Source: Valencia hispanica | Lineage: Eukaryota > Chordata > Actinopteri > Cyprinodontiformes > Valenciidae | DNA: 64,000 bases | Direction: 5' to 3' | Assembly: GCA_963556495.2 (NCBI GenBank) | Contig: OY747707.1 | Location: forward strand, 29,613,371 to 29,677,370 | In this document: piece by piece, positions 1-11,891 of the stretch | Layout of the letters: each line of letters starts with the position of its first letter | How positions within the stretch are numbered: position 1 is the stretch's first letter | The notes under the pieces: model-generated | What the model was told of the DNA's origin: nothing | The model's input: the letters and a program-made list of their open reading frames with translations, nothing else | The model's database searches: none | Position numbers and translations under genes: made by a program

Positions 1-240
1 GCAGGCGTAAAAACATGCAGCAGGTGATTTACAAAGCAGGCGCAGATAGAAGTGTGCCTGTTAAACCAAGATGTGGGCAATCCATTTCTGTCAGAAGGTG
101 CAAAATATTGGGAGGACAACATGCAGTTAAGTAGGCGTTCCACGTGCAGTGTTAATAACCAAACATGAAACTGTTTGCGCTGGCTGTTTTAGCGCCTTTG
201 AAAGGCATGTCTTAACTTTACGCCACCAATGAATGACCGA

Positions 241-560
241 TGGCTGTACTGCAACTAGACATTTAATACAGGCCATTATAAAGAGTAGTGCATTTCAACA
301 ACATTAGTAGAATATGGACATCTTAGAACATATTCTGGACAAGCTGCAGTTTTAAGAAGTCTGACTCTGGAATACGGCGCCTGCATGGAGCAGAGAGCAG
401 CGCATATACACCACACGCATTCAGTTTATTACTGACAAATGAACAAAATCATTCACACATATTCTAACCTAATAGTAATTAATACTCTAATGGCCATAAA
501 CCTGACAGTTATGTGAATTCTTTCCCTTTTTTCCAAAGAGGCATCATAACTCACTGCACG
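241..560. repeat. Direct repeat, copy 1 (pairs with 1037-1313)
   Basis: From GTACTGCAACTAGACATTT through TAATAGTAATTAA to the T/C-rich block before GCATC, this segment is repeated in the same orientation about 800 bp downstream with mismatches and small indels. Shared landmarks include ATTAGTAGAATATGGACAT, CACACCACACG and TTATTAATGACAAATGAA-like sequence. It could be an old tandem duplication or two copies of an unknown repeat. Confidence 0.85.
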
Positions 561-564
561 CTCA

Positions 565-1030
565 ACATGTCTGTTTATTTGGTTATTTATCTGGATCCCC
601 ATTAGTTCCACTGGGAGCGTTACCAATGTTCCTTGGGTCCACTTAATAAAATATAATAATCATGTACAATACCACAATGACAATTACATATATGATATTT
701 ACCAAATAAAATTAATACATTTCAGATTACATACAAAAGCCAGATGTAATTAACTTGTAAATTTCCAATCTTCCATAAAATACCTAAAACATTCAGGCAG
801 ATCCAAGACTTTAATACTTTTTTTAAAGAATACATGCCTTTTAGTTTGCTAACATCTTTAGATAATTTATTATTTTCCTGAGAGGCTCTGTAGATTTTTG
901 CAGGAAGTTTGTGTTAGCAGTTTTTACTTTTAATTTAGCATATCTAGTACAATGGGTATGTATCTGATCAGAGTAAATTAACTCTTTGTAAAATGATTCT
1001 CGTAGACCTGTTAGAATATTTTTTTAACTA
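565..1030 (-). repeat. Probable LINE 3' end fragment between the direct repeats
   Basis: Read on the minus strand, the part near 575-650 gives AACTAATGGGGATCC followed by AGATAAATAACCAAATAAA, a polyadenylation-like tail resembling 3' ends of fish non-LTR retrotransposons. No RT coding is left. Class is inferred from the tail only. Confidence 0.35.
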
Positions 1031-1036
1031 ATATGA

Positions 1037-1313
1037 GTTGGTTGTACTGCAACTTGACATTTAATAGAGGCCATGATAAAGTGCACTGCATTTTAACATC
1101 ATTAGTAGAATATGGACATTTTAGGACTAAGCGAGCAGCCTTGTTCTAGACCAGGAGCGGCGCATGCACACCACACGTCTTAAGTTTATTAATGACAAAT
1201 GAAAAAAATCATTCACAGACATTTTAGCCTAATAGTAATTAACTCTCTTACAGCCATAGACTTGACAGGTCCCCCCCCCCTTTTTTCCCCAAAGACGCAT
1301 CTTGAATTCATTG
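1037..1313. repeat. Direct repeat, copy 2
   Basis: Second copy of the 241-560 segment in the same orientation, with a C-run (1269-1280) where copy 1 is less C-rich. The short frames over 1199-1546 fall in this duplicated non-coding unit and are not supported as genes. Confidence 0.85.
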
Positions 1314-1318
1314 CGCCT

Positions 1319-2381
1319 AATCCTCCTCTATCTGACTGTGGTGCAGTGCATGGGGCAGAAAGGCTGGCACATACAGCAGTGGATGCAAAGTCCTCATTTG
1401 AATACTGCTCTTTGCGCCTGTTATCATTTGGGCACAATCTTAGTAGATCACCCACAAATCAGGAACACCCCATTAGCCCTTTTTGTGGCACACGCAATTT
1501 TTGGCTCTTGGAAGTATTTGGAATATTGATAAATCAGGCCCTATGAATTTATGAATGTGTTAATACAGTCTTCCATGTTTCAGCCACCAGAGCCTCTCAT
1601 GGTAATTTCTTGAACAGTTTTTGAGTTTATTATCACTTGCGGCTTGTTTCAAAGAAAGAAAAACAAAGTTTTGGCATTTAATGTATAGTAATATTTTTTG
1701 CAGTCCTACCTGACATAAGACTGCTAAATAAAAGTCAGATTTTTTTTCAGATAATGAGAAAAAAAGGATATTTGTCTTTTTTTATTTTTACAATACATGT
1801 AAGTATTTGGTTTCAGATGTATGCTGTGCAATATTATTTGTAGCCTTCGACTCCAGGCTCAGACTCTGTTGGTTGTTCATGATACAACTCTTAAAACTAA
1901 GAAACATTTTGTCTTTTATACTGTGGTACTAGAGCTATGGAAAAACAGTTAAAAACCTTCTCTTTCAGGCTGGTGTTAGCCAGCAAGCAGTCTACCATTT
2001 CTGCAGCTGTGTGTAAAACTTGAAATACTGAATTATACTCTGTGCACATTTTCCTGTAAAGTGAACAAATCTGGGTTTTTTCAAAGTATCTGAGTTTTAA
2101 CCTTGATAATTATATTTACAGTGAAAGAGAGACTGTATTGGCCCCTGTAGCTTTCCTTCTTTCTATCAGTGTAACATATCCTGCTCTCCTGCTGTCCTCA
2201 GACAGCTGTTCATGTTAGAAGTTAGCTGCATTGTCAGCAGCTGAATCACTGGTATTTAAATTTTAAGATGCTCAAATTAGGGGAGGGGATACTCGTTCAT
2301 TTTGATTAATTACAGAACAAATAACGGAAAAATAATGCTTTTAATTGAATTTTCTTTTAGTCTCCTAATGTTTTTACCTCA
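1319..2381. other. Intronic sequence, nothing recognised
   Basis: AT-rich sequence without a credible frame, RNA gene or repeat that I can name. Confidence 0.5.
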
Positions 2382-2619
2382 GGGCGACTTTGGCTCAGGG
2401 ACAGAGTAGTCACCTTGCTTCATAATCTTGAAGGTTTTAGATTAGATTTTAGCTTTTTCCAGCTTCTTCATGTTACTTGTTGATGGGCCCCTTGGCAAGG
2501 CACTTAAACCCCAAGTTGCATACTGATTTGTATATCAGTGTATAAATATGTGCATGTTTGTGAGTATGAATGGGTATCAGTATGACTAGTAAGCTGCTAT
2601 ATAAATTTAGTCCATTTAC
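2382..2619 (+). mobile_element. tRNA-headed SINE, old copy
   Basis: The segment opens GGGCGACTTTGGCTCAGGGA, where GGCTCAG lies in an A-box-like context, followed by GGTTTTAGATT in the B-box position. It continues with the teleost SINE body (TTCTTCATGTTACTTGTTGAT, CTTGGCAAGGCACTTAAACC) and ends in GCTATATAAATTTAGTCCATTTA-type tail. The promoter boxes are degenerate, so it is an inactive copy. Family recognition is from memory. Confidence 0.75.
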
Positions 2620-4456
2620 ACAGATGAAATTGATGCACACACTCCAGTCTGATAGGAGCTAGTAATGGACTAAAAGTTCATTTTCCAGTCACAAAAAAAG
2701 ATTAGATGCATTAAATAATTTGAGTGGAGAAGAAAATTTGGTGAACAGTGATGGAAGAGACCACATTCTTTGGTTACTTTTTAAATCTTCCCAATGGCAG
2801 CTTAAACGAGAGCATGGTTGTTTGCACTTTAGCACTTTGATCCAACAATTTCACATTAATGCAAAACATGTAGCTTATGCACACTGACACCAATAGACCA
2901 GATGACATAATTCAGAGCCAAAATAACTAAGGCTGTTGCAACAGTTTAAGTTTACATAAATGTTTGTTCACTGATTCAGTCCTTAACCAGCAGAATAACA
3001 ACATTTTCATCAATTTTGTGTGCACAAGATTATATAACTAAAATGAAACCTGATATGAACTGAAATATCAAGGAGTTATATCAAAACAGAATAAGCATGG
3101 TAATGTTAGTCTACAGTTCAGCTACGAGCTCTGCATGAAAACTTCATCAGTATGACCAAGACATAAGTTTATTCAGGACTGTTGTTAGACATGTCAACTT
3201 AGACATACCTTTAGAAACATAGGACTGTCCTGCAGAAACTTTAGTGGAAACAGAATACCTGTCACTGTTAAGAAAAACAAATAGAACAAACTGCAGCATC
3301 CTGAACTCAACTTGTGAGTAGGTTAAGTTTGATACGACAGGATGTGCGTTTCCACCGGAACTTCAGGGTATTTTAACCAGATCTTTTTCTGACGTGGTAA
3401 TCTGTTGACCCGCTCCTTTCAGCTGCTGTGTCTCCATACACAATCGACCCTTTAAGGAATCAACTGAAGACATCCACATATCACAGTCAGCAGCGAACAG
3501 CGTCACTGATCAGCACAAAAAGGCGCCCACAACAGCAGAAATAAAAAGGAAATCAACATGGAAGAAGCAGGGCTTGTTGCTGCATTTCTGTTTGCTGTTG
3601 TTGTAAACAGCTTCACCAGACACTCTTCGTTTGGCGACGTCTGCTCATTTCCCTCTGAATTACAACCAATCAGTGCGACGTAAGCACAGCTCCCGCTGAG
3701 CAACTCGATCGGGCCATTCCGAGTATATACCCCAATACAGGTACTCCGGTGGTGCCTGAAATGGCTCAAAAAACGGCCCTGTTGGCCCAGCCCTATGAAG
3801 GGGAGACACGCGCATATCAAATTACCCCAAAGTTCCGATTGTAGAAACACACCTAAAATCATTGTGACAACAATGAAATGTAATGAGTTCTACTATTGCA
3901 CATTAAAGCTGCTGAGTTTTAAGAGTTTTTCATGAAGTCTTGAACTGAGACTCCGCAAATGCCTATTGCTAAATGAGTGATCATCAGGGGCAAAAATAAA
4001 CTGATTGGGACATCTCTATAATATGTACTAACTAACAAGTCGTAACCTTAAAGTGTTAACATTCAAATGCGTTTTTCTTTTTTATTCAAACAAACGCAAA
4101 AAAACAAAACAAGCATACTTTGACATTAAGATCTGTTATTCAGCAGCATCCTCCTTATTGGCTGGAAAGAAAAGTGTAGCTCATGAGTCCTCTGTTGTGT
4201 AGTTAAGAGGATGTTTGTTGAGGATGAAGAGTTAACAGCTGTTTCCACTCAACTTTTGAGCGGTTATGAATGACCACACAGATAAGTCACAACATGCATG
4301 CCAGTACAGAGGCAGAGAGAATCTAATCCGGATCATAGAATCAATTCTGCCTCTAGTTCACCTAAACACCAGATGGTTTTTATTGTATTTTTATGGTTTC
4401 TACATACCAGCCATTTCTGTTTGCAGCTTTGGTTGATCGTGAATATTTGCAAGAAC
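2620..4456. other. Intronic sequence, nothing firmly recognised
   Basis: No coding frame with recognisable similarity. The 3503-3862 minus frame sits in a somewhat GC-richer patch (3490-3860), but its translation has no family features. Confidence 0.5.
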
Positions 4457-5265
4457 TTAAAGTAGACATATTATGCAAATTTCACTTTTTTGATCCTTTT
4501 GTGTTGCCATTTGGGTCTCTGCTGCCTCTATACACACTCCAGACATGAATAAAAACCAGCCATCCTTTTCATTGCAGGTTTTTGCAGTCAGAAATCATAT
4601 TCCTCAACAAGCTGTTTGAAAAAGTGCCTTATCATGTCAACACAATAAACGTAATTTGCATATAACCGCCCCTCACCTGTCAAACCCTGCCCACCACATC
4701 TAATTCCATGCCATTCTCATGTGTTCCATATGTAGCACTGCCAAAATTAAAAATAAAGAAATAAATACAGAAATAACTACACAATTCAAAAAATTTGGGA
4801 AAACTATTCTAAATAAATAAATAAATATGTAAGTAAACAAATAAATGTGTGAGCAAAACTGCAAATAAATAAATATATGAGGAAATATATTAAAAGAAAT
4901 AATGTATTTCCACATTAATTTATTTATTTACACATTAATTTACTTATTTCCAATTGTATTTCCAAATGTATTTATTTATGTATTTATTTCTACATTTATG
5001 TATTTTCAATTTTGGCAGGATCAGTGGCAAACCTGTAACCCAGCAACAGGATGCGTGGGCGTGGTCTGCAACCGCTGATTTGGATAAAAGTGACAGAGCC
5101 CTCAAAGCAGTTGATTCTGAAAGGGACTGAAATTGTCAAGAATTGAGCTGGTGAGATCCGTTTATGTGAGATGGATTTTGTGCAAAGAACTTCCTTAACA
5201 TGTTTTGTACAGACCATAGACCTATTATAACTGGTTTAAAAAAAGGCATAATATGTCCCCTTTAA
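4457..5265. mobile_element. TTAA-flanked MITE, family with AGxxGACATATTATGC ends
   Basis: The left end is TTAA-AGTAGACATATTATGC (TTAA 4457-4460) and the right end reads inward AGGGGACATATTATGCC next to TTAA (5262-5265). A TTAA target duplication and short inverted ends fit the piggyBac/Kolobok style of non-autonomous element. A second palindromic element is nested inside. No transposase coding. Confidence 0.8.
4738..5018. mobile_element. Nested palindromic MITE with CTGCCAAAATT ends
   Basis: Inverted ends CTGCCAAAATT (4738) and AATTTTGGCAG (ending 5018) bracket a body made of AAATAAATA on the left and TATTTATTT on the right. Almost the whole 281 bp can fold back on itself. It interrupts the TTAA-flanked element at 4457-5265. 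Confidence 0.75.
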
Positions 5266-5857
5266 CCCCTTATCTTTTGTTTACCAGTCAGATTTCTTTT
5301 TGTCTAACACCTTTATTAATTCTAATTGTTTGTTGTTGTTTTTTTTATTCTGCTGTCAGTATCATTTTAAGATATAATTGAACTCAAAACATTAAATTTA
5401 GAGAAAAAAGTATTTTTCCATGCATCTGCTGTACTCGCTTTATGAGATTGAGGTGGCAGTGGGGTGGCATTGGCACCAATCCCTGCTGACATTTGGCAAG
5501 AGAAAGGGTAGCCCATGCCCTGGGCACATTGCCATATTGACTAGAAATAAAAAGTATCCCATCAAAACATAATTTTAAAAATAAGTTAGGCCACATACAC
5601 TCATTAGTTTTTGCTTTCACAACTTTTCTCATTGTTTTAAAAGTAGTGCAACATCCTGAGCTCTCCTGGTTTCTTTTTAAAAATTGTTTTACCTTTTAGT
5701 GGATGTTTTTTTTTTTGTTTGTTTTTTGTGAGCTTCTGTGGACTTCAGTTTCTGTAAAAAAGAAAAAAAAAAAACAGAAGACATTTTTTTTTCAAATTAA
5801 AATAGCATAAAAATATGCATTTTTATGAAGATAAATTTTTTTCAAAAACAAAATGGT
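5266..5857. other. Intronic, A/T-run-rich, nothing recognised
   Basis: Contains poly-T and poly-A runs (5708-5800) but no named element or gene. Confidence 0.5.
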
Positions 5858-6105
5858 TAAATGCCCTATGGTGGTAAAGGATTTCACTGCTACATCTGAC
5901 ACGGTTGATCATAGCATACTGATTGATCAACTGGGAAAGTGGGGGAGATGTTTTGTACTGTGCTACACATTGGTTCTGCCTGTATTTGGGTGACAGGCAC
6001 TACTTGTGTCATTTGGCAATTATAAATTTAAACTGAATCAAGATCAAATGCGGGAGATTCCTCACGGCTCTGTTTTCAGGCCACTCCTGTTCAATAGCAA
6101 CAGTT
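5858..6105 (+). pseudogene. Non-LTR retrotransposon RT fragment (L2-like), broken
   Basis: One frame reads VKDFTATSDTVDHSILIDQL, matching the L2/CR1-type RT motif LLDLSAAFDTVDHxILIxRL that carries a catalytic Asp in motif A. In another frame about 100 nt later it gives EIPHGSVFRPLLFN, the counterpart of the GVPQGSVLGPLLFN box. At least one frameshift separates the two boxes and the flanks are lost, so only about 80 codons of a dead RT remain. Confidence 0.8.
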
Positions 6106-6330
6106 GAACCAAAAGTATTCATACCCTAGACAGATTTAGAGTTACTGTTTTTGGAAGGAAATACAGTATATATATATATGGGCTGTCAAAATCCATACAT
6201 ATTGACCTGCCCTATTTACCCCACAATTCAACCTGCGCTGCTTTCAGTGTGTGTCATGTAAACAGCATGGCAGACCCGAACTGCATCCACGCTTCCATGT
6301 GAAGATCTCTTCTCAGTCGCAGGCCATATA

Positions 6331-7478
6331 GGCTACGTTCACACTGCAGGCAAAAGCACATCAAATCTGACTTTTTCGCTCTTAAACGACCCATATCTGA
6401 TCATTTTATGGCAGTCTGAACAGTACAAATCTGATTTTTTCAAATCTGACCTAGGCCACTTTCATATGTGGTACTAAATCCGATATATATCTTGTGTTTT
6501 TTAAAGCGACTTCAGTCTGAACAGTCATGTCGCATTAAATCCTTCTTGTACATCACTGACACAGTCCTGCACGAGTCGTTACCAGCACCCGTTAAGATGA
6601 TTTTGAACACAGTACCCATGTTTATCTCTCAATCAAATCCAGACCCAACCTGACCTGTTGATTTAAAACCCGCGACCCAAGCCGTGACCCACACACTGAC
6701 ACAATACAGTGACTACATCTTTGAAAATGATTTATTTTCAGTAGAACTCGATCTTGACACTTTTTTGCTGTCTGTCATTTTGACTAACGTATGGGGTCAA
6801 AAATCCTGTCATTATCTATTTTTATGTAACATTTTAAAATAAAAATAACATATTCAATATTATTTAATTTTATTCATTTTAATTTATATTCAATTTGAAC
6901 TAGCTGAACAAAGAATCCCCATCGTGGTATAACTCATCTAGCAGATGAATACATGAATTAAAAAAAATTTGAAGATTTTTGCTTATGTGGCCTGAACGCA
7001 GTCACAACTTTCTCCTGGTCCATGGATGAGGATTGTGCACCTGCTTGTGCGTTGATGTGGAAGTTGCTGTGCAGAAACAAAAATATCTTTATATCAATAT
7101 TATTTATATATTTAATTATATATTGTTATATCTAATTTATGTATTTTTCCACACGTAAAACAACTGTTATGTGGGTCACCCGGTAGTTAAATCACGATGG
7201 TGAAGTCAGTTTGTCGCTTCCGACTGTGCAGGAATTGCCAAACTGCTGCACAAACACAAACATCTGTAGCCAGGATTTTTTACTTCTGTAAACAGACAGC
7301 GTTGTGTGTGACGTCTTGTCTTCTCCTGTGTATGTGGGCCACTTTGGGGCCGTGAACCGTTCACATTGGAGCGTGTTTGCTGTCACATTTTAGTTATAGT
7401 ATGAGCAACCACAGAAAAAAATCGTATTTGATAAAAAAATCGGAATTGAGCATTAAGACCTGCAGTGTGAACATAGCC
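6331..7478. mobile_element. DNA transposon with GGCTACGTTCACACTGCAGG inverted ends
   Basis: GGCTACGTTCACACTGCAGG (6331-6350) is matched on the opposite strand by CCTGCAGTGTGAACATAGCC (7459-7478), 19 of 20 bases. Subterminal sequence is full of AAATCTGATTTTT-type repeats. The end sequence resembles PIF/ISL2EU-type (PHIS) elements, but flanking duplication is unclear (AT/TA-rich), so the superfamily is inferred. No transposase frame inside the ends. Confidence 0.75.
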
Positions 7479-7551
7479 ATAGAGGATTTATCTATGTCTA
7501 TGTCACTCCATGCTCTATTGCGCATGTCGTCTGCAAAAAAGAGACATGATC

Positions 7552-7742
7552 ATGTCTTGTTGTGCTGTTGGTTGCACAAATTTCATTGATAAAAACAACA
7601 AAATTTTCAAGTTCTATAGCATTCCATTTACTTGCACCCCTTTCAAGGCAAATAATAGACGTCTTTCAAAGTAAGCTATCAGAAGAAGCGATTGGAACAA
7701 TGATTAAAAATGCAACAATCTGCAGCGATCACTTCATATCAG
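7552..7742 (+). pseudogene. THAP-domain first exon, transposase-derived, broken
   Basis: The frame MSCCAVGCTNFIDKNNK, then IFKFYSIPF, is a THAP zinc-finger N-terminus (C-x3-C plus the conserved Phe and Pro). After an in-frame TAA, AIRRSDW follows in the same frame and, one frameshift later, MIKNATICSDHFIS, giving the second Cys-x2-His pair. All four zinc ligands survive. The segment ends at TCAG|GTAAAC, a good splice donor (7743-7744), as THAP exons often do. THAP fingers head Kolobok, P-element-like and ISL2EU-type transposases; at least one stop and one frameshift make this copy dead. It starts 73 bp beyond the inverted end at 7478. Confidence 0.75.
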
Positions 7743-7930
7743 GTAAACCTCCTTAGCTAACAAACAAGCTAACATCGCTAACCAACGCAACGACTGCAAG
7801 ATAATCACAAGTAATAATGGAAACCGGAGCTATGTAATGGGTCGGCGTTACACCAATTGCGCACTCATTCGCTGTATTGATAAACAAATAATTCCTCCTC
7901 TGTTCAGAAGAAACAGTCGGCTTTACATTA

Positions 7931-7990
7931 AAGGGGAGGTATTATGCTTCTTCCAGGCACATCTTACCCGTCTATAGCACACTCCAATAA
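7931..7990 (-). mobile_element. End fragment of TTAA-type MITE (same family as 16114-16692)
   Basis: TTAAAGGGGAGGTATTATGC, then a CTTCTTCCAGGCACAT stretch and GCACACTCCAATAAAAT match the reverse complement of the right end of the element at 16114-16692. The other end is missing, cut near the TATATA run at 7990. Confidence 0.75.
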
Positions 7991-8049
7991 AATATATATA
8001 TACTGTGATATATAATTGTGATAGTTTAAAAAAGTTTTTCTTTCCTTAC

Positions 8050-8305
8050 AATAATTTCTCAATTCTGTGATAAATAAAGTACATCTCAATTTGTCCAATT
8101 ATTATATAGGTACCTCCGTGAACTATAAGCAGAGGAATACTCCCAAGATCTACAAAGCCAGTCAAATACAGTTCTCTCTGTATTATGTATTATATATGGG
8201 AACGTTATGTGATGGCTCTATAAGGTCCATCACATAACATTCCCCCTGCATATTACAGAGACAAACTGAGATGCACTTTATTTATCCCAGAATGGAGAAA
8301 TTATT
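8050..8305. repeat. Foldback (long imperfect palindrome) with central hairpin
   Basis: Outer arms 8050-8095 and 8260-8305 are inverted copies of one 46-bp sequence (ATAAATAAAGTACATCTCA against its complement, about 40 of 46 matching). At the centre, GGGAACGTTATGTGATGG (8198-8215) pairs with CCATCACATAACATTCCC (8227-8244). The left arm holds about 100 extra bases. A foldback MITE or two head-to-head LINE tails could explain it. Confidence 0.85.
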
Positions 8306-9144
8306 GAAAGGTTATTATTTATTGACAGAACACTATGATTGAGGACAGTAGCGGAAGGGTTGGCTTCGCCAAAATAGGACGTTTGAGCTTTCACAGTCGC
8401 TCCCCTGTGTACGAGCAGAGTGAGGCGAGTACGCAGGTTTTTTGCCGCGTGCGTGGCGGGGAGCTATAGGAGGAACACATCCTGATGGGGAAACACCGGG
8501 ATAGCAAGAATATTTTGCTGTCAGCGCAAAGTTGGGGGAATATTCTGGCCCGTTCTTTCCACATATCACAATACATCAACACAATCCTCTTTGGGAGTCT
8601 TAAACAAAACATTAAAACAATTATATTTTCTCACTCGCAACTCATACAGATTAAAGAAACTTCCTACTGGACCCCTGAAATTTGATTTCACAACTTTATG
8701 ATGTAAAGACTTTATGCGGGTCACCAGCGGGTACCCATCCTGATGCAGGACTCTGAACTGTAAGTTAAAGTTAAAGTTTCTCCGCAGATAACTGCAAGGG
8801 TTGCAAAGGGAACCCGTGTTATTCTTGCGCATATTCTTCTGGGGAGAATATATATAGCAAACATTGTTCTTTGCGCTATGATGTGGATTTTAATGAAGCC
8901 GTGCATGCCAACAGCCTAATGATGATTCTCAGTGCCGTTTGAAAAACCAAACACATAAGCCTATGGCTTTCAACTTTTATTGATGGAATAAAGATGCGAT
9001 TTTCAACACCTGCTACTGCAGTGCATAAACGTGAAAGGGATGAATATTTATAAACTATATGAATAACTAATAATAATTGTCCCCAGCCATCTTCAAATTA
9101 CATTTAAGTTCATGGTTATTGTCCCCAGCAACTTTAAAAACAAA
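8306..9144. other. Intronic sequence with a GC-rich patch, origin unknown
   Basis: Positions 8340-8480 are clearly more GC-rich and contain several CpGs. It may be the body of a lost DNA transposon, but I can identify neither ends nor protein. Confidence 0.4.
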
Positions 9145-9541
9145 CTGACGCCCTTGCTTACAGCCCAACACCGTGCAGGATGTTTGGTATTTGCTAGAGA
9201 ACACCAAGATTGGCAAGTTCGCCACTGGCACCCTGTGCTCTTCACAGATGAAAGCAGGTTCACATTGAGCACATGTGACAGACGTGACAGAATCTGGAGA
9301 CGCCGTAGAGCCTCACTTTGACTTGTTTTAAGGACATTACATCAAAGTTGGATCCGCCTGTAGTGTGTTTTTCCACTTTAATTTTGAGTATGACTCCAAA
9401 ATCCAGACCTCCATGGGATGATCAATTTGATTTCCATTGATAATTATTGTATGATTTTGTTGTCAGCACATTCAACTATGTAAAGAACAAAGTATTTATT
9501 AAGAATATGTGTTATTTTAGTGTTCCCTTTATTTTTTAGCA

Positions 9542-9545
<4 letters not shown>
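9145..9545 (+). pseudogene. Tc1-like transposase fragment and 3' flank (lineage 1)
   Basis: The frame gives AQHRAGCLVFAREHQDWQ and RHWHPVLFTDESRFTLSTCD, the region around the second catalytic Asp of a teleost Tc1 transposase. The stop at 9319 is premature. Non-coding 3' sequence of the same lineage follows (ACATCAAAGTTGGATC near 9335; GTCAGCACATTCAACTATG near 9462; TGTTCCCTTTATTTTTT near 9522). The 5' half and the left end are missing. Confidence 0.85.
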
Positions 9546-9572
<27 letters not shown>

Positions 9573-9575
<3 letters not shown>

Positions 9576-10213
9576 TGGTGTACACATGAGAAGTGGAACG
9601 AAAATCATACATGATTCCGAACATTTTTTACAAATAAATAACTGAAAAGCGGGGTGTGCGTAATTATTCAGCCCCCTTTGGTCTGAGTGCAGTCAGTTGC
9701 CCATAGACATTGTCTGATGAGTGCTAATGACTAAATAGAGTGCACCTGTGTGTAATCTAATGTCAGTGCAAATACAGCTGCCCTGTGACGGCCTCAGAGG
9801 TTGTCTAAGAGAATGTTGGGAACAACAACACCATGAAGTCCAAAGAACACACCAGACAGGTCAGGGATAAAGTTATTGAGAAATTTAAAGCAGGCTTAGG
9901 CTACAAAAAGATTTCCCAAGCCTTGAACATCCCACGGAGCACTGTTCAAGCGATCATTCAGAAATGGAAGGAGTATGGCACAACTGTAAACCTACCAAGA
10001 CAAGGCCGTCCACCTAAACTCACAGGCCGAACAAGGAGAGCGCTGATCAGAAATGCAGCCAAGAGGCCCGTGGTGACTCTGGACGAGCTGCAGAGATCTA
10101 CAGCTCAGGTGGGGGAATCTGTCCATAGGACAACTATTAGTCGTGCACTGCACAAAACATATCCATGAGTTAGAATGGCCCAGTCAAAGTCCAGATCTAA
10201 ATCCAATCGAGAA

Positions 10214-10232
<19 letters not shown>
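9573..10232 (+). mobile_element. Tc1-like element (lineage 2), doubly deleted copy
   Basis: It is nearly identical to parts of the copy at 43058-45177 but lacks two blocks. The left inverted repeat keeps only CAGTGG and then jumps to TGTACAC, removing about 109 bp. The transposase jumps from CTGCACAAA to ACAAAACATATCCATG, removing about 980 bp. Short repeats (AGTGG and ACAAA) sit at both junctions. The 3' end is lost into a (TA)n array after GAATCTATATATA. It cannot encode a working transposase. Confidence 0.9.
9833..10168 (+). pseudogene. Tc1-like transposase N-terminal DNA-binding domain, truncated
   Basis: The 111-codon frame starts MKSKEHTRQVRDKVIEKFKA and holds the two helix-turn-helix units of a paired-type Tc1 DNA-binding domain (YKKISQALNIPRSTVQAIIQ; GRPPKLTGRTRRAL linker with the GRPR-like hook). 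After RALHK it crosses the deletion junction and stops (TYP). The catalytic DDE region is missing except a [13 protein letters not shown] fragment that follows out of frame and still has its Glu. Such a protein could bind inverted repeats but not cut; whether it is expressed is unknown. Confidence 0.85.
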
Positions 10233-11044
<812 letters not shown>

Positions 11045-11865
11045 TTTCCTTATATTTTATGAAAAAACTGCCATGTCAAATACTATTTATGCACTTCTCA
11101 ATGATCAACAGAAAAAAATGGCATTGCAGCAATCAAACACTTCTTATGAATGCTGACCAGCCTTTCACATATTTAGACTGGGATTTTGAGGATTTATTTT
11201 GGTGATACGCTCCAAGTCTTTAGACTTTGAAATGTCTTCTTGCCATCCCCCTTATTTTTGTATTACCTTCAGAGATTCTTCGGTGAAGTCGGTGCTTTGG
11301 CTTACTTTTAAATCGAAATCTGTTGGGGATATTAATAGTTTAGAGTTCAAATGTATATGCTTCTCCAAACTTTGATTATAGAGAACTATAGCATCTATTA
11401 ACTTAGGTACTTTTATCAAATTTTTGTTATTAATGTGACTGCCCTTGTGTAATTTAATCTGTTTTCCTATAAAGCATCTTTAGTATGTTTAATGATTTCT
11501 AAAGATCAACACAGATCTGCCTTACTTTAATGACATGTTCTCTTGTCTTTTCCATTTTGAAAAGTGACTATTATTATTCACCCACTTTGCCATGCCATAT
11601 TTACATCTAGTTAAGCCAAGTATTACTATTAAAGGATCTTTAACCTAAAAAACTAAAGGATTAATAAAATAAATCAGTCATAATGTAAGCAATAATTGTG
11701 GTGCTGGTAATTATATTAATAGCAATTATTTACAAATGTGATAGTTTTGTTTTATTTTTTGTATACATTTACTTTAATCAGGGGTTTAATTTTTTAAGTG
11801 TAAAATTATGTCACTAATATAAAGAATACTTAATTATAAGGCAATTTACAGATCCTTTACATTTG
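11045..11865. other. AT-rich intronic sequence, probably remains of another Tc1-like element
   Basis: No readable coding. The block near 11205-11300 and the end at 11866-11891 have the flavour of a decayed Tc1-like element, but the internal sequence is too eroded to assign. Confidence 0.35.
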
Positions 11866-11891
11866 TGCCAGTAAATGTGAAGGGCACTGTA
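11866..11891 (-). repeat. Tc1-like inverted-repeat end, isolated
   Basis: GTGCCAGTAAATGTGAAGGG followed by CACTGTA reads on the minus strand as TACAGTGCCCTTCAC, a typical start of fish Tc1-like inverted repeats. I did not find the partner. Confidence 0.4.

Noticed and set aside
241..1313. LTR retrotransposon suggested by the direct repeats
   Set aside because: No TG..CA termini, primer-binding site, polypurine tract or gag/pol coding between them.
3503..3862. 119-codon minus frame
   Set aside because: No recognisable domain; composition of a small GC-richer intronic patch explains the openness.
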